Source: Yarrowia lipolytica (Eukaryota > Ascomycota > Dipodascomycetes > Dipodascales). From it: a stretch of 64,000 nt of DNA. The position numbers and the translations under genes were made by a program. Location: assembly GCF_001761485.1 (NCBI RefSeq), contig NC_090774.1, positions 1,488,001 through 1,552,000 on the forward strand, in the 5' to 3' direction. The notes beneath the pieces were generated by a model. That model was not told the origin of the DNA, did no database searches, and saw only the letters and a list, made by a program, of their open reading frames with translations. Shown piece after piece: positions 1 through 10,400 of the stretch. Numbering within the stretch: the stretch's first letter is position 1; the number at the start of each line of letters is the position of its first letter.

Positions 1-937
1 ATCAAGATACAATTACGACGTGACGAGAATCTTAGAACCCCTGATCAACATGGTCCTATGACGGAGCTGCCAGACGTCAGACCACACTCTATATCACCAG
101 GGATTTGCTTTTTCATTGTATGCAAAACAGACGGCGTATCTCTGTCTCGTACACTTAGACTCGCTGACATACATAGACTTCCACTAGCGAAGGTGGTTAT
201 GCGTGTGTATTGTATTGTAAACATTGGTAAATGAGCGCGGACAAATGACGGTAGAGACAGCCCAGAGATGTAGTTTGACGTTAACAAGAGTTGAATTGGG
301 GAGAGTTTTGCCTCCCGCGCTACTTGGTACTTGCTTCTTATGCACCAACAAAGTGGTTTGTTCATAACTGCTCTCGTTTAGGAAGTATTTGCTTTTCAAA
401 CATTGCTTTTACGACCACCAAGCTTCCTCGAGACTTACTTTTGGGCGGGGAAAGAAGGAGTACAAGAAAAGTCGGTTTATTTTATTTTGCAAACCCTCCC
501 TCAGGTTAATTGTTCATTAAAGCCTCAAATTCCGTTTCTCAAACGTTGCCCATACGTCCATTAGTCTTGGAGAGGTGTGAGTAAAACTTGTATACGTGAT
601 AATACCTTCCTGGGTGTGTACATGATCCATCAAAGACCCAGTAGCTCGTTAAATGTCTCACATATGTCTCATAATCGCTCCCTGCTCAGTGTGAAACTTG
701 CTGCTGTCTCATCTCAACGAAAACGCGACGACAGCTTGATGTTTCTGAGACACTAGAACGTCGCAACGCGGAGCTGATATCGAGCGGTGCTGTTTGAAAA
801 CACGCTTCAGAGGCAAAATAAACTAGGGCAGACACGTCTTGGGCTGACTAATCTTTGCTGACTAAACATGCGCTGATAAAGTTGAAGGTGCATGAGGAAG
901 ATGATCTGACATCTACGATACCAACCCAGCTACAGCC
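1..937. other. Gene-free left edge and MAK32 upstream region
   Basis: No open frame here looks like a protein, and no splice-signal pair suggests a spliced gene. It should hold the promoter of the MAK32-like gene that starts at 938. I see no clear TATA box close to that start. Confidence 0.6.
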
Positions 938-1918
938 ATGACCTGGTTCACCACCATGGGGATGTTCATCATCGATGAAATCCACTTTGAAACTCACTCG
1001 GTATACGACATTGTTGGAGGAGCGGGAACTTACGGGGTTCTTGGAGCGCGTTTCTTTGCCAAACAAGACAAGGCCAAGGACATTGGATGGATTGTGGACG
1101 CTGGAAACGACTTTCCGCAGTCGGTAGAGGAACAGATTACAAGCTGGGACACAGGTTTAGTCATGCGAAGAGATCCGAGTAGAAAAACCACCAGGGGATG
1201 GAACTCTTATGGAGATAACGACCTTCGAAGCTTCAAGTATCTGACACCAAAGAAACGGATAGAGGTGTCGGATCTCCAGGAATGTGGTCTGGACTCTTCT
1301 CGTAGCATCCACGTCATCTGCTCTCCGGATCGATGCATGAAAATCTGCTCTGATTTGGCCAATGGACCTCGACAAGACCAGCAGGTGTTCCTATGGGAAC
1401 CTGTGCCTGACTGTTGTTGTCCGGAAACGTTTCCGACCATGCTACAGGCTCTCAATTCCGTCCAGGTACTTTCTCCAAACTGCCACGAGGCTGCTTTGTT
1501 TGTAGGTATTCCTGAACCTACGACAGTGTCCGAAATCGAGTCTCTAGTCTACGACTATTGGGCTCCTCATCTTGACAAGCTGAAAACGGTGTTTGTGCTG
1601 CGATGTGGCAAGCTCGGAGTGTTGGTCTACAGTGACAAGAAGCTCAAATGGTACCCTGCGTACCACCAGAGCTCGGAGAAGGTGATTGATCCCACTGGAG
1701 GGGGAAATACATTTGTGGGAGGCTTCCTGTACGGCTATCTTGAGAGCGACGGAGACCTGGACACTGCTGCGTCGTATGGAAACGTCGCAGCTGGATTGGC
1801 AGTCGAGCAGGTTGGAGTTCCTCTTCTGACCTACCAACGCGGACAAGAGCTGTGGAATGACACTACCATCGAGCAGAGATTGGACGTGTACGCTTCTTTG
1901 TTGAAGGCCAGCAACTAG
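938..1918 (+). CDS. MAK32: MAK32-like PfkB-fold carbohydrate kinase family protein
   Basis: A 326-residue protein of the ribokinase/PfkB fold, closest in my recognition to yeast Mak32, a factor needed for stable maintenance of the L-A double-stranded RNA virus; its enzymatic activity is not established. The N terminus (GMFIIDEI, then VGGAGTYGVLGARFF at about residues 27-41) matches the sugar-binding start of the fold. The C-terminal signature at about residues 249-261 reads DPTGGGNTFVGGF. In active PfkB kinases this place normally reads G-A/G-G-D, with Asp as catalytic base, and here it is Asn. As far as I recall, the Mak32 branch shares this change, so the protein may not be a normal sugar kinase. 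The first ATG of the frame gives a family-like start. It is convergent with UBC8. Confidence 0.85.
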   Translation: MTWFTTMGMFIIDEIHFETHSVYDIVGGAGTYGVLGARFFAKQDKAKDIGWIVDAGNDFPQSVEEQITSWDTGLVMRRDPSRKTTRGWNSYGDNDLRSFKYLTPKKRIEVSDLQECGLDSSRSIHVICSPDRCMKICSDLANGPRQDQQVFLWEPVPDCCCPETFPTMLQALNSVQVLSPNCHEAALFVGIPEPTTVSEIESLVYDYWAPHLDKLKTVFVLRCGKLGVLVYSDKKLKWYPAYHQSSEKVIDPTGGGNTFVGGFLYGYLESDGDLDTAASYGNVAAGLAVEQVGVPLLTYQRGQELWNDTTIEQRLDVYASLLKASN

Positions 1919-2531
1919 CGTGGATGGCATGGAACATGAATGGTTCAGGTTTAGTATCCAATATACTAAAGAGAAGCATCGAAATATTATTCTCAGCCGT
2001 CTAGAGACAGAGTCAAGTGACTTCAAGTGTGAAATTAAACGTGTGAAGGCTTCGACCCTGATATTGCTCTGGGAAATTAATCACATGGCTCGGGGGCAGA
2101 GGCTTAATTAACCCGTTTAATATTACATGATTGTGGATATGAGACATGGATCATTCTACCGGTACTTTACAGCCGTTCAGGGGTGGTTCTTGTATATTTA
2201 ACAGGTCTTCAGGTGGTCCAGGTGTGTCATGTGTAATCGTACTTACACTACACATCGATATGTGTACGGCAGTTTTTACAGAGCGGTCCTCGGAACCTGT
2301 TCGCACGTCTCATATCTCATTGTCCCCTTGCCAACGCCTATTAACTCCATATCTAAATCAGAACATGTAATCATTACAAAATCAGCCACTGAGACAGCTC
2401 TAGCACAACTGCTGCTCTTCTAGAATCGAAATCATCCGCCAGTAAGTCACCAATCAACCTAAACAGCCTAGCCTCTGCTCGTAGACAGTAAACGACTCTC
2501 AGTCGCACTCTTAATGTTATATAAATATGCA
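1919..2531. other. Convergent intergenic region MAK32/UBC8
   Basis: Sequence between the 3' ends of two facing genes. It has AT-rich stretches expected of terminators. I see no gene in it. Confidence 0.6.
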
Positions 2532-3938
2532 CTAGACTTCCAACTCTCCGGCGGGCTCCTCGTCGTCGTCAGAAAACGAGCCAATGCTGCTGAGATCGTC
2601 ATCGTCAGAAATGTCCTTCTCTGCCGACACAGAGTCGTTGCTGGCGTACTTGGTCACGTAGTCCTTGACCTTCTCCTCGTACTGCTTGGGCTCTCGCATC
2701 AGCATACCCGAGGCCTCTCCGTTGAGAGGATCGCTGGGATTCGGATATCGCAGCAGCTGAGGCAGGAAGACCTCAAAGATGTTGACCATGTCAAACATGG
2801 GGGACCACGTCTGGTTGATGACATCGAGGCACACGCTCCCGCTGAGCTCGTCGATATTTGGGTGGAAGATCTTGTTGACAAAGCCGATGGAGGGCGACTT
2901 GTATGGGTACTCGTTTGGCAGTTCCACGTGGATCTTCCATATTCCTCCCTGGAACGGTGTTTCTTCCGGTCCTTCAAACCGCACGTAAAACTCCTGCATG
3001 CTATCATTGACCAGCGTCACTTCGTAGTCGCTCATTAGCCTGTGTTAGTGGTGGAGGCGGGGTGTCGCTGGAAAGATACTCACAACTTCATGACGTCAGT
3101 CTCGATTCTTCTTCTTGTTGGGGAACTGTGTTAGTTTGTGTATGAGAGTGGTGGTGAGGTTGTAATGAGGGTGGAGATATGCGAACCAATGGGGTCAGTA
3201 TGGCAGCAGCCCAACACCAGCTCTCTAGTCACTGAGCACATGAGCATAAGCAATTTCAGGGAGATATTCGGGGATAACCTGCCCGAAAAAGATGGGGCTT
3301 CAAATCCAAGCAACAGACATGTCACTGATAGCTCCGGATAGCGTCGCTGAGTCCATAAGTTCCGTCAACCCATCAGTAGAGGCACATTCAGGCAGACCAG
3401 ACAGGTTTAGGCAGAGGTGTGGGGTCCAAGCGGAGTGTGAGTTACAGAGCAGAATCACATTCCAAAGTAGGCCATCGATGTGGTATCGTATCTGGCTCAG
3501 ACGACGCCCTACGGCGCTTTGGGAGACCCTTTCTCTCGACCTTTTCCTCGATCAAGTGCTGTTGTCACCTTCCCAGTCACCCTATCCAGTCTGGACCCCG
3601 CATTTTATTGGGGGTGGCCACATCCAAGCAATAACCGGAGGTAGTCGGACCAGTCCAGTTTGCGATGCAGACTGGGATGTGTTTTGAGACTCCCAAGCCT
3701 TCACCTACATGTCTTTTTTCATATCACTCCGTCCGTCTTCGCCCCTGGTCCCTCTCCCGTCTGTCTGCGTCTGCTGTAGTACCACTCCCCTAGTGGTGCT
3801 ATCTAACTGAGTGAGGGGGGACCCGCCACCTGGCGTCGTGGAGGTCCGAGGCTGTGTTTTTTGTGCTTCTTTGGGGCCCTGAGATGCTCTTCCTCCGTCT
3901 CCGTCTCCTCCTCTCCGTCCCTTTTCTACTCACCTCAT
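2532..3938 (-). CDS. UBC8: Ubiquitin-conjugating enzyme E2 (Ubc8/UBE2H type), three exons
   Basis: Coding exons are 3938-3934 (ATGAG), 3125-3084 and 3039-2532, giving 184 residues. The spliced N terminus reads [16 protein letters not shown] followed by LMSDYEV, which matches yeast Ubc8 nearly residue for residue; without the first two exons the E2 fold lacks its first helix. Both introns have GTGAGT donors and CTAACACAG acceptors; they are 808 and 44 nt. The E2 core shows FHPNI and the catalytic Cys in [13 protein letters not shown]. The tail is acidic and Ser-rich, as in Ubc8. In yeast this E2 works with the GID ligase to degrade gluconeogenic enzymes such as fructose-1,6-bisphosphatase; that role here is inferred. 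The short first exon rests on the match to Ubc8 and the splice signals. Confidence 0.93.
3126..3933 (-). other. 808-nt first intron of UBC8
   Basis: Begins GTGAGTAG on the minus strand (3933 downwards) and ends ACTAACACAG at 3126. Short open frames inside it have no protein character. It is the longest intron in the window and follows an exon of only five coding bases. Confidence 0.85.
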
Positions 3939-4539
3939 GATTGTCGATATATGTGTGTGGTTATGTGGGATAATGGGGTTATCAGTTGCGCAACATGCAC
4001 CTTGTCAGCTGTGGCGCTCCGGGCGTAGTGTGACCAAGTTACCCTTACACACCGCACTCCAGCTGCACCGCACTGCACACTGCTCCCATAGACACACGGT
4101 TTGTTTCCTCCCACCCACCAGTCAACCACAGTGCACACAAATAAAAATTAAGCTTCGCCTCTTTTTGGCCCCTGGCCGGGTCACTCCCACAACTGCCCCC
4201 TCCATAATACTTGCCCAGTAGAGTTGGCAGCCCATAGAGTAGCTACTCTGGTAGTTTGAGGCAACTTTAGAGGTGATAGGAAAGAGAGAGTGAGAGGCGT
4301 GCCAAAAACATGTGGGTCACCCAAAAGGAGTGTGGTGAGAAAAAGTACAGAGCCACATCCGGGTAAATGTCTCACAGTCATCAGTGCTGACCGTCACCGG
4401 AGTTGCTAGGGCAACGCCCGCCCACCAAGTGTGACCCCATGTGCGATGCGCTCACACTCGCAGATGCGTAACCACACCTCGGACAACCTAAAAAAATATC
4501 TCACGGATACCAGTCTGGAAAAACACTTGAGACGGAAAC
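3939..4539. other. Divergent promoter region UBC8/GPI13
   Basis: About 600 bp between the UBC8 ATG (minus strand) and the GPI13 ATG (plus strand). It must carry both promoters. I see no gene and no clean TATA box. Confidence 0.6.
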
Positions 4540-7500
4540 ATGACCGACCGTCTGGGACCCGAAGAGCGCCAAATGGCCGCTGCGCAGCGTGCGTACACTG
4601 CAGCGTCCCGAGGCGAGGGCATTGAGACCCCCGCCGTGGCCTACGTTCCTCGAACCATGAGCTTCGAGTGGACGTGGAAGTACTTCATTGGATTGTTTCT
4701 GTGGATGGTGCTGTACGACGCAATTGGCGTGGGGTTTTTCACCAGAGGCTTTCTGCTGAGCCGCAGTGTGCTCACCGACGTCAGCCCGAGCGACTGGCAG
4801 CTCACAGAGCTCCACGAACCTCCCCATATCGACAATGGATGCTGGACGGAGCCCAAGTTCGACAAGGCCATCATGCTGGTGATTGATGCGTTGCGATTCG
4901 ACTTTTCGACGCCCCAGCCCGGCTCCAACAAGCCCTACCACAACGCCCTGACCGTCATGAGCGAACTGAACCAGAACCAGCCCAACAAGGCGTTCTTGTC
5001 CAAGTTTGTGGCTGATCCGCCTACCACAACCCTCCAGCGACTCAAGGGACTTACCACAGGCTCTTTGCCCACATTCATCGACGCTGGAAGCAACTTTGCG
5101 GGCTCCGAAATCGACGAAGACAACTGGGTCTACCAAATGTGGGCTCTTAACCAGACCGTCTACCAGTGTGGAGACGATACTTGGGACGCGCTTTTCGGCA
5201 AATACTTTGCTGCTGCCAACCCCTACGACTCTCTCAATGTCTGGGATCTGTACACGGTCGATAATGGAGTCAAAGAACACCTTCTGCCCGCCTACAAGTC
5301 CGGAAACTACAGAATGAGCATTGGACATACCCTTGGCGTGGACCATGCTGGACACAGATACGGACCCGACTCTCCCAAGATGACAGAGAAGCTCCAGGAA
5401 ATGGACGAGTACATTCGAGAGATCATTGACTCCCTAGACGACGATACTCTTCTCATTGTGTTTGGTGACCATGGAATGGATTCCAAGGGAGATCATGGAG
5501 GAGAAAGTGATCTGGAGGTGGATGCCACTCTGTTTATGTACTCCAAGAAGGACTGGGTTGCTCCCAACGATCAGATTAGTGAGGGCGGATACCCTTCCAT
5601 TCCTCAGATTGATCTGGTTCCAACCCTGTCTCTTCTTATGGGTCTCCCTATCCCCTTCAATAATCTGGGGTCTCCTATTGCTGAGGCCTTCCTTGGCCCC
5701 AACAAGGACCCCAAGGCTCTTGCCAACGTCCTCCAGCTCACTTCTGCTCAGATTGAAAACTACAGACAAAAGTACGGCTTTGATGATCTTGGAGGACTGT
5801 ATAAAAAGACTGTGAAGGTCGACTCTTCTAAGGCTGGCATGTGGGAGTCCATTGTGTCCAATCACTACAACTTTCAGCGAACCAACCTCGACCAGTGTCG
5901 GTCTCTTTGGGCCCAGTTTGACTTTGCATCCATTTTTGCCGGTTTTGCAATCATTGGATCTTCTCTGATCCTCATGATTCTATACAGCCGACTGCCCATT
6001 TTGGACGTGGAAGGATCACTCGAGAAGCTGTGCAACTACTCTGGTCTTAGTGCGTTCATGACTGCTCCTGCCTTTTACGCACTTGCCAGCTACGGTGCAT
6101 TCGGAGAGTCTTGGCCCTTTGATGCTCTATGGACTAGCGGGCTTGGATTCTGTGTGGGAACGCTTCTCGGTTACTCCATCTACTACATTCGACATTTCAC
6201 CAAGAAGCTCCAACGAGCTGAGATTGGAACTATTGCCGTGATTCTCATCACTCTCATCCATGTAGCTCTCTTCACCTCCAACTCCTTCACCATTTGGGAA
6301 GACAATATTCTGTCTTTCCTTCTAAGCACCATTGGTTTCGGCCTACTCATCAACGCCGCCCAGCTGCCCTCTTCCAATGCCAACAGAGCAAAGGCCATTT
6401 CACACTCCATCATGTTCCTCATTCTCACTCGAACGTCGGCTGTCTCCAGACTGTGTCGAGAAGAGCATGGAGACAAGTGCTCTACCACTTTCTACTCCTC
6501 GGATGCCTCCTCCGTACCGGCTCCTTACACTGTGGCTTTGCTTATTCTGGGCGCATTCCTGTTGCCTCTACTCGTCAAAGGCTTCCTTATTGAGAGTGGC
6601 TCTGACCATGGGTCGGCAAAGTTCCACATCTGGGGTCTGTTTGGCGTCATGATGTCTGTTGCCGTCTACTGGTTCCTAGACCTGTTTGTCACTGAGCAGC
6701 TCAAATGGTCGGATCCTCTGTTTGGCGACATTGAGCTGCTGTCCAACATGAAGCTGACCATTGCCCGAATCGTTCTGGGAGTCACTCTGCTGGCTGCCAA
6801 CGTTTCGTGGATGTTTGGTCTGTGTGTGGAGGTCAAGTACACCAAGAAGGACGGAGTCAACCAGGCGCAGATTCTCGGCTACAGCAACGTCTACGGTGCG
6901 CAGTACCTCCTGCTGGTGCTCAACTTCTTTGGAGCCATTCTACTTGTCTCCAAGCCTCTTGGAGGAGTCATGATGATCATCCAAATGTACCATATCATGA
7001 CCACCATTGATTTGCTGCACATCCTCGAGACCCCCGCTAGCATCGGCCCCGTCATTCTGGCTGTGCTTGGAAACGCCTACTTCTTCTCCACTGGACACCA
7101 AGCCACCATTCCTTCTGTCCAGTGGGATATCGGGTTTGTGGCCACAAACACCATCTCTTTCCCTTTGACGCATCTAGCCCTTGTTCTCAACTCTCTGGGC
7201 CCCCAGATTCTGTCTACTGTTTCCACTCCTCTATTGGTTCTGTGGAAGATTCCTCCCGTGCGGAAATCGTCGCTGCTTTTTGCTTCTTGTGGACAATCCA
7301 TGCTGGTGTCTGTCGCCTACCAGACTGCTGTCACTCTGTCCGCAGCGGTGTTTGCTACTCACTTCCGACGACATCTCATGGTGTGGAAGATCTTCGCACC
7401 CCGATACATGCTGGGAGGCCTGACACTCATCGTGGTGGACGTGGTCGCAGTGCTGGTGGTGGGCTTTGGAGTGGGAAACATCATCAACCACGTGAAAAAG

Positions 7501-7587
7501 ACCTTTGGCACTGATGCCAAAAAGACCGTCACAGCAAACACTTCCCTCAAGAGCGATCTGGGAGAACAGTGGGATGCTCTTCAGTAA
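4540..7587 (+). CDS. GPI13: GPI ethanolamine phosphate transferase 3 (PIG-O/Gpi13)
   Basis: A 1015-residue polytopic ER membrane enzyme that adds ethanolamine phosphate to the third mannose of GPI precursors, the link later joined to proteins. Length matches yeast Gpi13 (about 1017). After a short cytosolic N terminus there is one membrane segment at about residues 46-66, then a lumenal alkaline-phosphatase-like domain: LVIDALRFDF near residue 112, TTTLQRLKGLTTG near 165, GVDHAGHRYGPDSPKM near 266 and VFGDHGMDSKGDHGGES near 307, which supply the metal-binding Asp and His residues. From about residue 460 on there are many hydrophobic segments. The GVDHxGHxYGP form fits PIG-O better than the sister enzymes Gpi7 and Mcd4. 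The ATG at 4540 gives a normal N terminus. Confidence 0.93.
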   Translation: MTDRLGPEERQMAAAQRAYTAASRGEGIETPAVAYVPRTMSFEWTWKYFIGLFLWMVLYDAIGVGFFTRGFLLSRSVLTDVSPSDWQLTELHEPPHIDNGCWTEPKFDKAIMLVIDALRFDFSTPQPGSNKPYHNALTVMSELNQNQPNKAFLSKFVADPPTTTLQRLKGLTTGSLPTFIDAGSNFAGSEIDEDNWVYQMWALNQTVYQCGDDTWDALFGKYFAAANPYDSLNVWDLYTVDNGVKEHLLPAYKSGNYRMSIGHTLGVDHAGHRYGPDSPKMTEKLQEMDEYIREIIDSLDDDTLLIVFGDHGMDSKGDHGGESDLEVDATLFMYSKKDWVAPNDQISEGGYPSIPQIDLVPTLSLLMGLPIPFNNLGSPIAEAFLGPNKDPKALANVLQLTSAQIENYRQKYGFDDLGGLYKKTVKVDSSKAGMWESIVSNHYNFQRTNLDQCRSLWAQFDFASIFAGFAIIGSSLILMILYSRLPILDVEGSLEKLCNYSGLSAFMTAPAFYALASYGAFGESWPFDALWTSGLGFCVGTLLGYSIYYIRHFTKKLQRAEIGTIAVILITLIHVALFTSNSFTIWEDNILSFLLSTIGFGLLINAAQLPSSNANRAKAISHSIMFLILTRTSAVSRLCREEHGDKCSTTFYSSDASSVPAPYTVALLILGAFLLPLLVKGFLIESGSDHGSAKFHIWGLFGVMMSVAVYWFLDLFVTEQLKWSDPLFGDIELLSNMKLTIARIVLGVTLLAANVSWMFGLCVEVKYTKKDGVNQAQILGYSNVYGAQYLLLVLNFFGAILLVSKPLGGVMMIIQMYHIMTTIDLLHILETPASIGPVILAVLGNAYFFSTGHQATIPSVQWDIGFVATNTISFPLTHLALVLNSLGPQILSTVSTPLLVLWKIPPVRKSSLLFASCGQSMLVSVAYQTAVTLSAAVFATHFRRHLMVWKIFAPRYMLGGLTLIVVDVVAVLVVGFGVGNIINHVKKTFGTDAKKTVTANTSLKSDLGEQWDALQ

Positions 7588-7788
7588 TTTATAAACTACA
7601 ATACACTAGACCACATAAGATATTCAATACATTGCATTCTTAACACGAACACGCGGTACAAGTAGGAGTAATACAAGTACTTGTACTTGTAGTATGAGTA
7701 CAGTCATTAAATATATTCCTCTACATCACTGAAACTAGGGAAGGTCCAACCGTTGCACTTCTTTTCACAATACGTTAACTATGTTAGA

Positions 7789-8766
7789 TTACCAGAACAT
7801 GGCCAGAGTAACAGGCTCGTGGACGGGCATCTCCTTTTCCTTGTTTTTGTTAACTCGGTCCTGGAGAGCAAGGAACTTGGATCGCACCTCAGGCTTGCCC
7901 CAAATGGCAAGGCAGAAGGTGTATCCAACGGTTTTGGCGGAGACAGGGGCGTAGACGGATTCAACCGAGTCGACAATGTCGTCGAGCAGGTCGTCCTCGT
8001 CCTCGCTGTCCGAGTAGCCATCGGTGAGACCACGGGGAAGACCCCAGTCTCCGAGGTTGTAGGCATCCTTGACGTCGAAGTCCAGCTCCTCTGCACCGAA
8101 ACAAGTGGCCGAATCGGACATGCCCGAGTCGGAACCGGAGTCGGAGAACGCAGAAACGGCAATAGCGCTGAGCTGAGACGTGCAGCTGACTGAGTTCGGG
8201 ATAGTGAGCTGGGACGCCATGGAGGACTGGGAGGTTGATTTGGAGATGCGGTTGGAGCATCGGGGGACCTCTGCGAGCTGCTCGAGCACGTCGGTGTCTT
8301 CGATCGACAGGTCGACCGAGCCAAACGACTCGTGGGAGGTCACGGGGGTCAGGTTGTCTGAAGGGTCGTGCCAGAACATGAACCCGTCGGAGCAAGCCGG
8401 GGAGGGAGAGGGGGAGGCAGGCTTAGTGGAATGCTGCCGGTTTGGAAGCAGGCAGCAGCCACGGCCGGCCGCCTTCTTGGGGACACAAGACGACACTGGG
8501 CTGGTCTTGGGCAAGGTCATTGAAGACTTCTTGCTTGCGACTGGGGCCTTGTCGGCCTTGTCCCTGTCCCCTCTCAACAGACTCCTCAGCTTATCACCAA
8601 ACTTACGCCGCCGTCCGGCAACCTTGTCGGCGCTGACGATGGTCCTGGAAACCAGGGTCTCGTCGGACAGCACCGACTGGGGTCGTCCGGGACGGGTGGA
8701 CACAAAGTACTTGTGGTCCTCGTGGCGGGCTGGGCTCTGGCGACCGGTAAATCGTAGAAAGGCCAT
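7789..8766 (-). CDS. Unrecognised Ser-rich, probably disordered protein
   Basis: An open frame of 325 residues that I do not recognise. It is rich in Ser, Pro, Asp and Lys and has no signal peptide or membrane segment. The N-terminal third is basic (AGRRRKFGDKLRSLLRG near residue 50) and could act in nuclear targeting or in binding acidic partners. The centre is Ser/Thr-rich. An acidic run (DGYSDSEDEDDLLDD near residue 250) comes before a more ordered C-terminal 60 residues that look folded (AKTVGYTFCLAIWGKPEVRSKF). GC-rich third positions and an ATG in good context (GCAATGGCC) support a real gene. It is convergent with GPI13, only 201 bp away. Confidence 0.75.
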   Translation of the reverse strand: MAFLRFTGRQSPARHEDHKYFVSTRPGRPQSVLSDETLVSRTIVSADKVAGRRRKFGDKLRSLLRGDRDKADKAPVASKKSSMTLPKTSPVSSCVPKKAAGRGCCLLPNRQHSTKPASPSPSPACSDGFMFWHDPSDNLTPVTSHESFGSVDLSIEDTDVLEQLAEVPRCSNRISKSTSQSSMASQLTIPNSVSCTSQLSAIAVSAFSDSGSDSGMSDSATCFGAEELDFDVKDAYNLGDWGLPRGLTDGYSDSEDEDDLLDDIVDSVESVYAPVSAKTVGYTFCLAIWGKPEVRSKFLALQDRVNKNKEKEMPVHEPVTLAMFW

Positions 8767-10400
8767 TGCTGCAGAGCGTGTCTTTACAATGGCCGCCGGT
8801 CTAGAGTGCTGCTAAAGGAGGTTGCGAGGTGGTGGAGTTCCGGGTGGTGGTGGGCTGTAGCCTTGCAGAGAAGAACACTCGGGTTGGGACCAACGGTACT
8901 TTTAAGGCGCTGTGTCAAAGTTCGCACTGTGTGAACTTTAATTGTCCTGAGACAAACTACTTTAGGTAAACACGTATTGGCGAGAACAAGTTCTAGAGAG
9001 ACACACGACTGGGAGTTTGGGGAGCACGAGAACGGCGAATAGAGCCCTTCGAACGCACCTTCAACTTGGACCCTCTCTCTCCCTCACACACACACTCACT
9101 CTTCTGTCATTCGCGCCCCTTTAATTATACGACTGTCTATCAACCCACCCACCCCAGCCTGTCACTCACATGGCCCGAAATATTATCGTTCCTTTCACTC
9201 ATTTGCAAACTCTCAGCTGATTGGACATGCCTGTGGGGAAGCAAGGTTGGAATGCCACCACCAGTAGCGGCTACCAGTGCTCGAACCCGCGCTACAAGTT
9301 GTCGACCAAGTGGTAACAGCTTCTCTATCATACACACCAGCATTGTCGTTATTGTCTGCATTGCTGACTTGCGGCTATACTGCTCGTGCTGTATTGGTGT
9401 GTGTGTGTGTGTGTTTTTTTTTTTTTTTTGGGACTCTGTCCCTTGCAGGCTCTCTGCTATGCAATGTGCTGTATAGTGGTGGTCAAACTGAGCTGACCGG
9501 CTGGGGCTAGTAATACCGGCAATTAAACGTGCAACTATCCAACAAATAAACAAAACCGGCGTGGAAATCTACTGAGAACGCCGAGCTTGGCCCCACTGCC
9601 AAAAAAATCGACGCTTTCGCCAAACCAACCGCCTTTTAACACACCCCATTCCCGCCCCTCCCCTCCACCTACAAGTAGTCCCCTGTCACCCCATACTGAT
9701 AAACCCCTAACCTTAGACTGTACCCCGCGGTCTGTTAAAATGTCAGCCGGGTAACCCCGACGGTAAAGCTTAATTCATGCGCGTGATAGCGCACCTCGGG
9801 GCCGATAGTGGAGTGAAGTGTTCTGAAGTCCATTAGGCCGCTGAGTCCGTCGGCTGACATGTTCGAAAAGCGGCCCATATTTTCTGATTATTAATGTCTC
9901 CGCGGGATCGGTAACCCCGTCTTAATGAGCCATTTATAGCGACTGAGACAGCACGTATTCGCGTCTCTTTTTATGTGAGTCTAGAACTTATCCGAAACAG
10001 AAGAAAGAACGCAACAATTGAACACGAGCACAACGAAGTGAAATACCAAGAGGGACGCTACAACTGTTTATGATCGTGGTGGACGATTAATGAACATTTA
10101 TTTTCCTGCCCAAGTCTCGTCAATGTCATTTCACGATTCCAATGCCTTCCATCGTCGGCATATGTGCTCGATTCTACACATGTATTATTACAGTACAAGT
10201 TGCAAGTAAGAATGTACTTGTACTTGTACTTGTACAATACTGCCAAAATGTCACTCTTGACCGGCCAGGATTCGTACTTGGACAGTACCAACGTCCACCC
10301 ATCCCTGTTTATTTTTTTTAGTCGTATTAGTCACACACTACTACAATCACATATAACAAGTCATTCATTCATAGAGTATCTCAGGAATACTAAACATAAC
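8767..10400. other. Long intergenic region: promoter of the Ser-rich gene and SOD1 3' flank
   Basis: About 1.6 kb without a convincing gene. It includes a (GT)n tract running directly into a T run at 9400-9430, and two copies of a GGTAACCCCG element near 9750 and 9910. A run of TACTTGTAC-type repeats lies at 10212-10236. A tRNA B-box-like stretch near 9278-9300 has no matching stems. Confidence 0.6.
10212..10236. repeat. CTTGTA tandem repeat
   Basis: Four head-to-tail copies of a six-base unit (TACTTG) just downstream of SOD1. The same unit recurs singly or in short runs in most intergenic regions of this window. Confidence 0.75.

Noticed and set aside
3138-3687. Plus-strand open frames within the UBC8 intron
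   Set aside because: They have no protein character and sit inside a well-supported intron.
9278-9310. tRNA B-box-like GGTTCGAGCA on the minus strand
   Set aside because: The T stem does not pair and no A box or acceptor stem fits.
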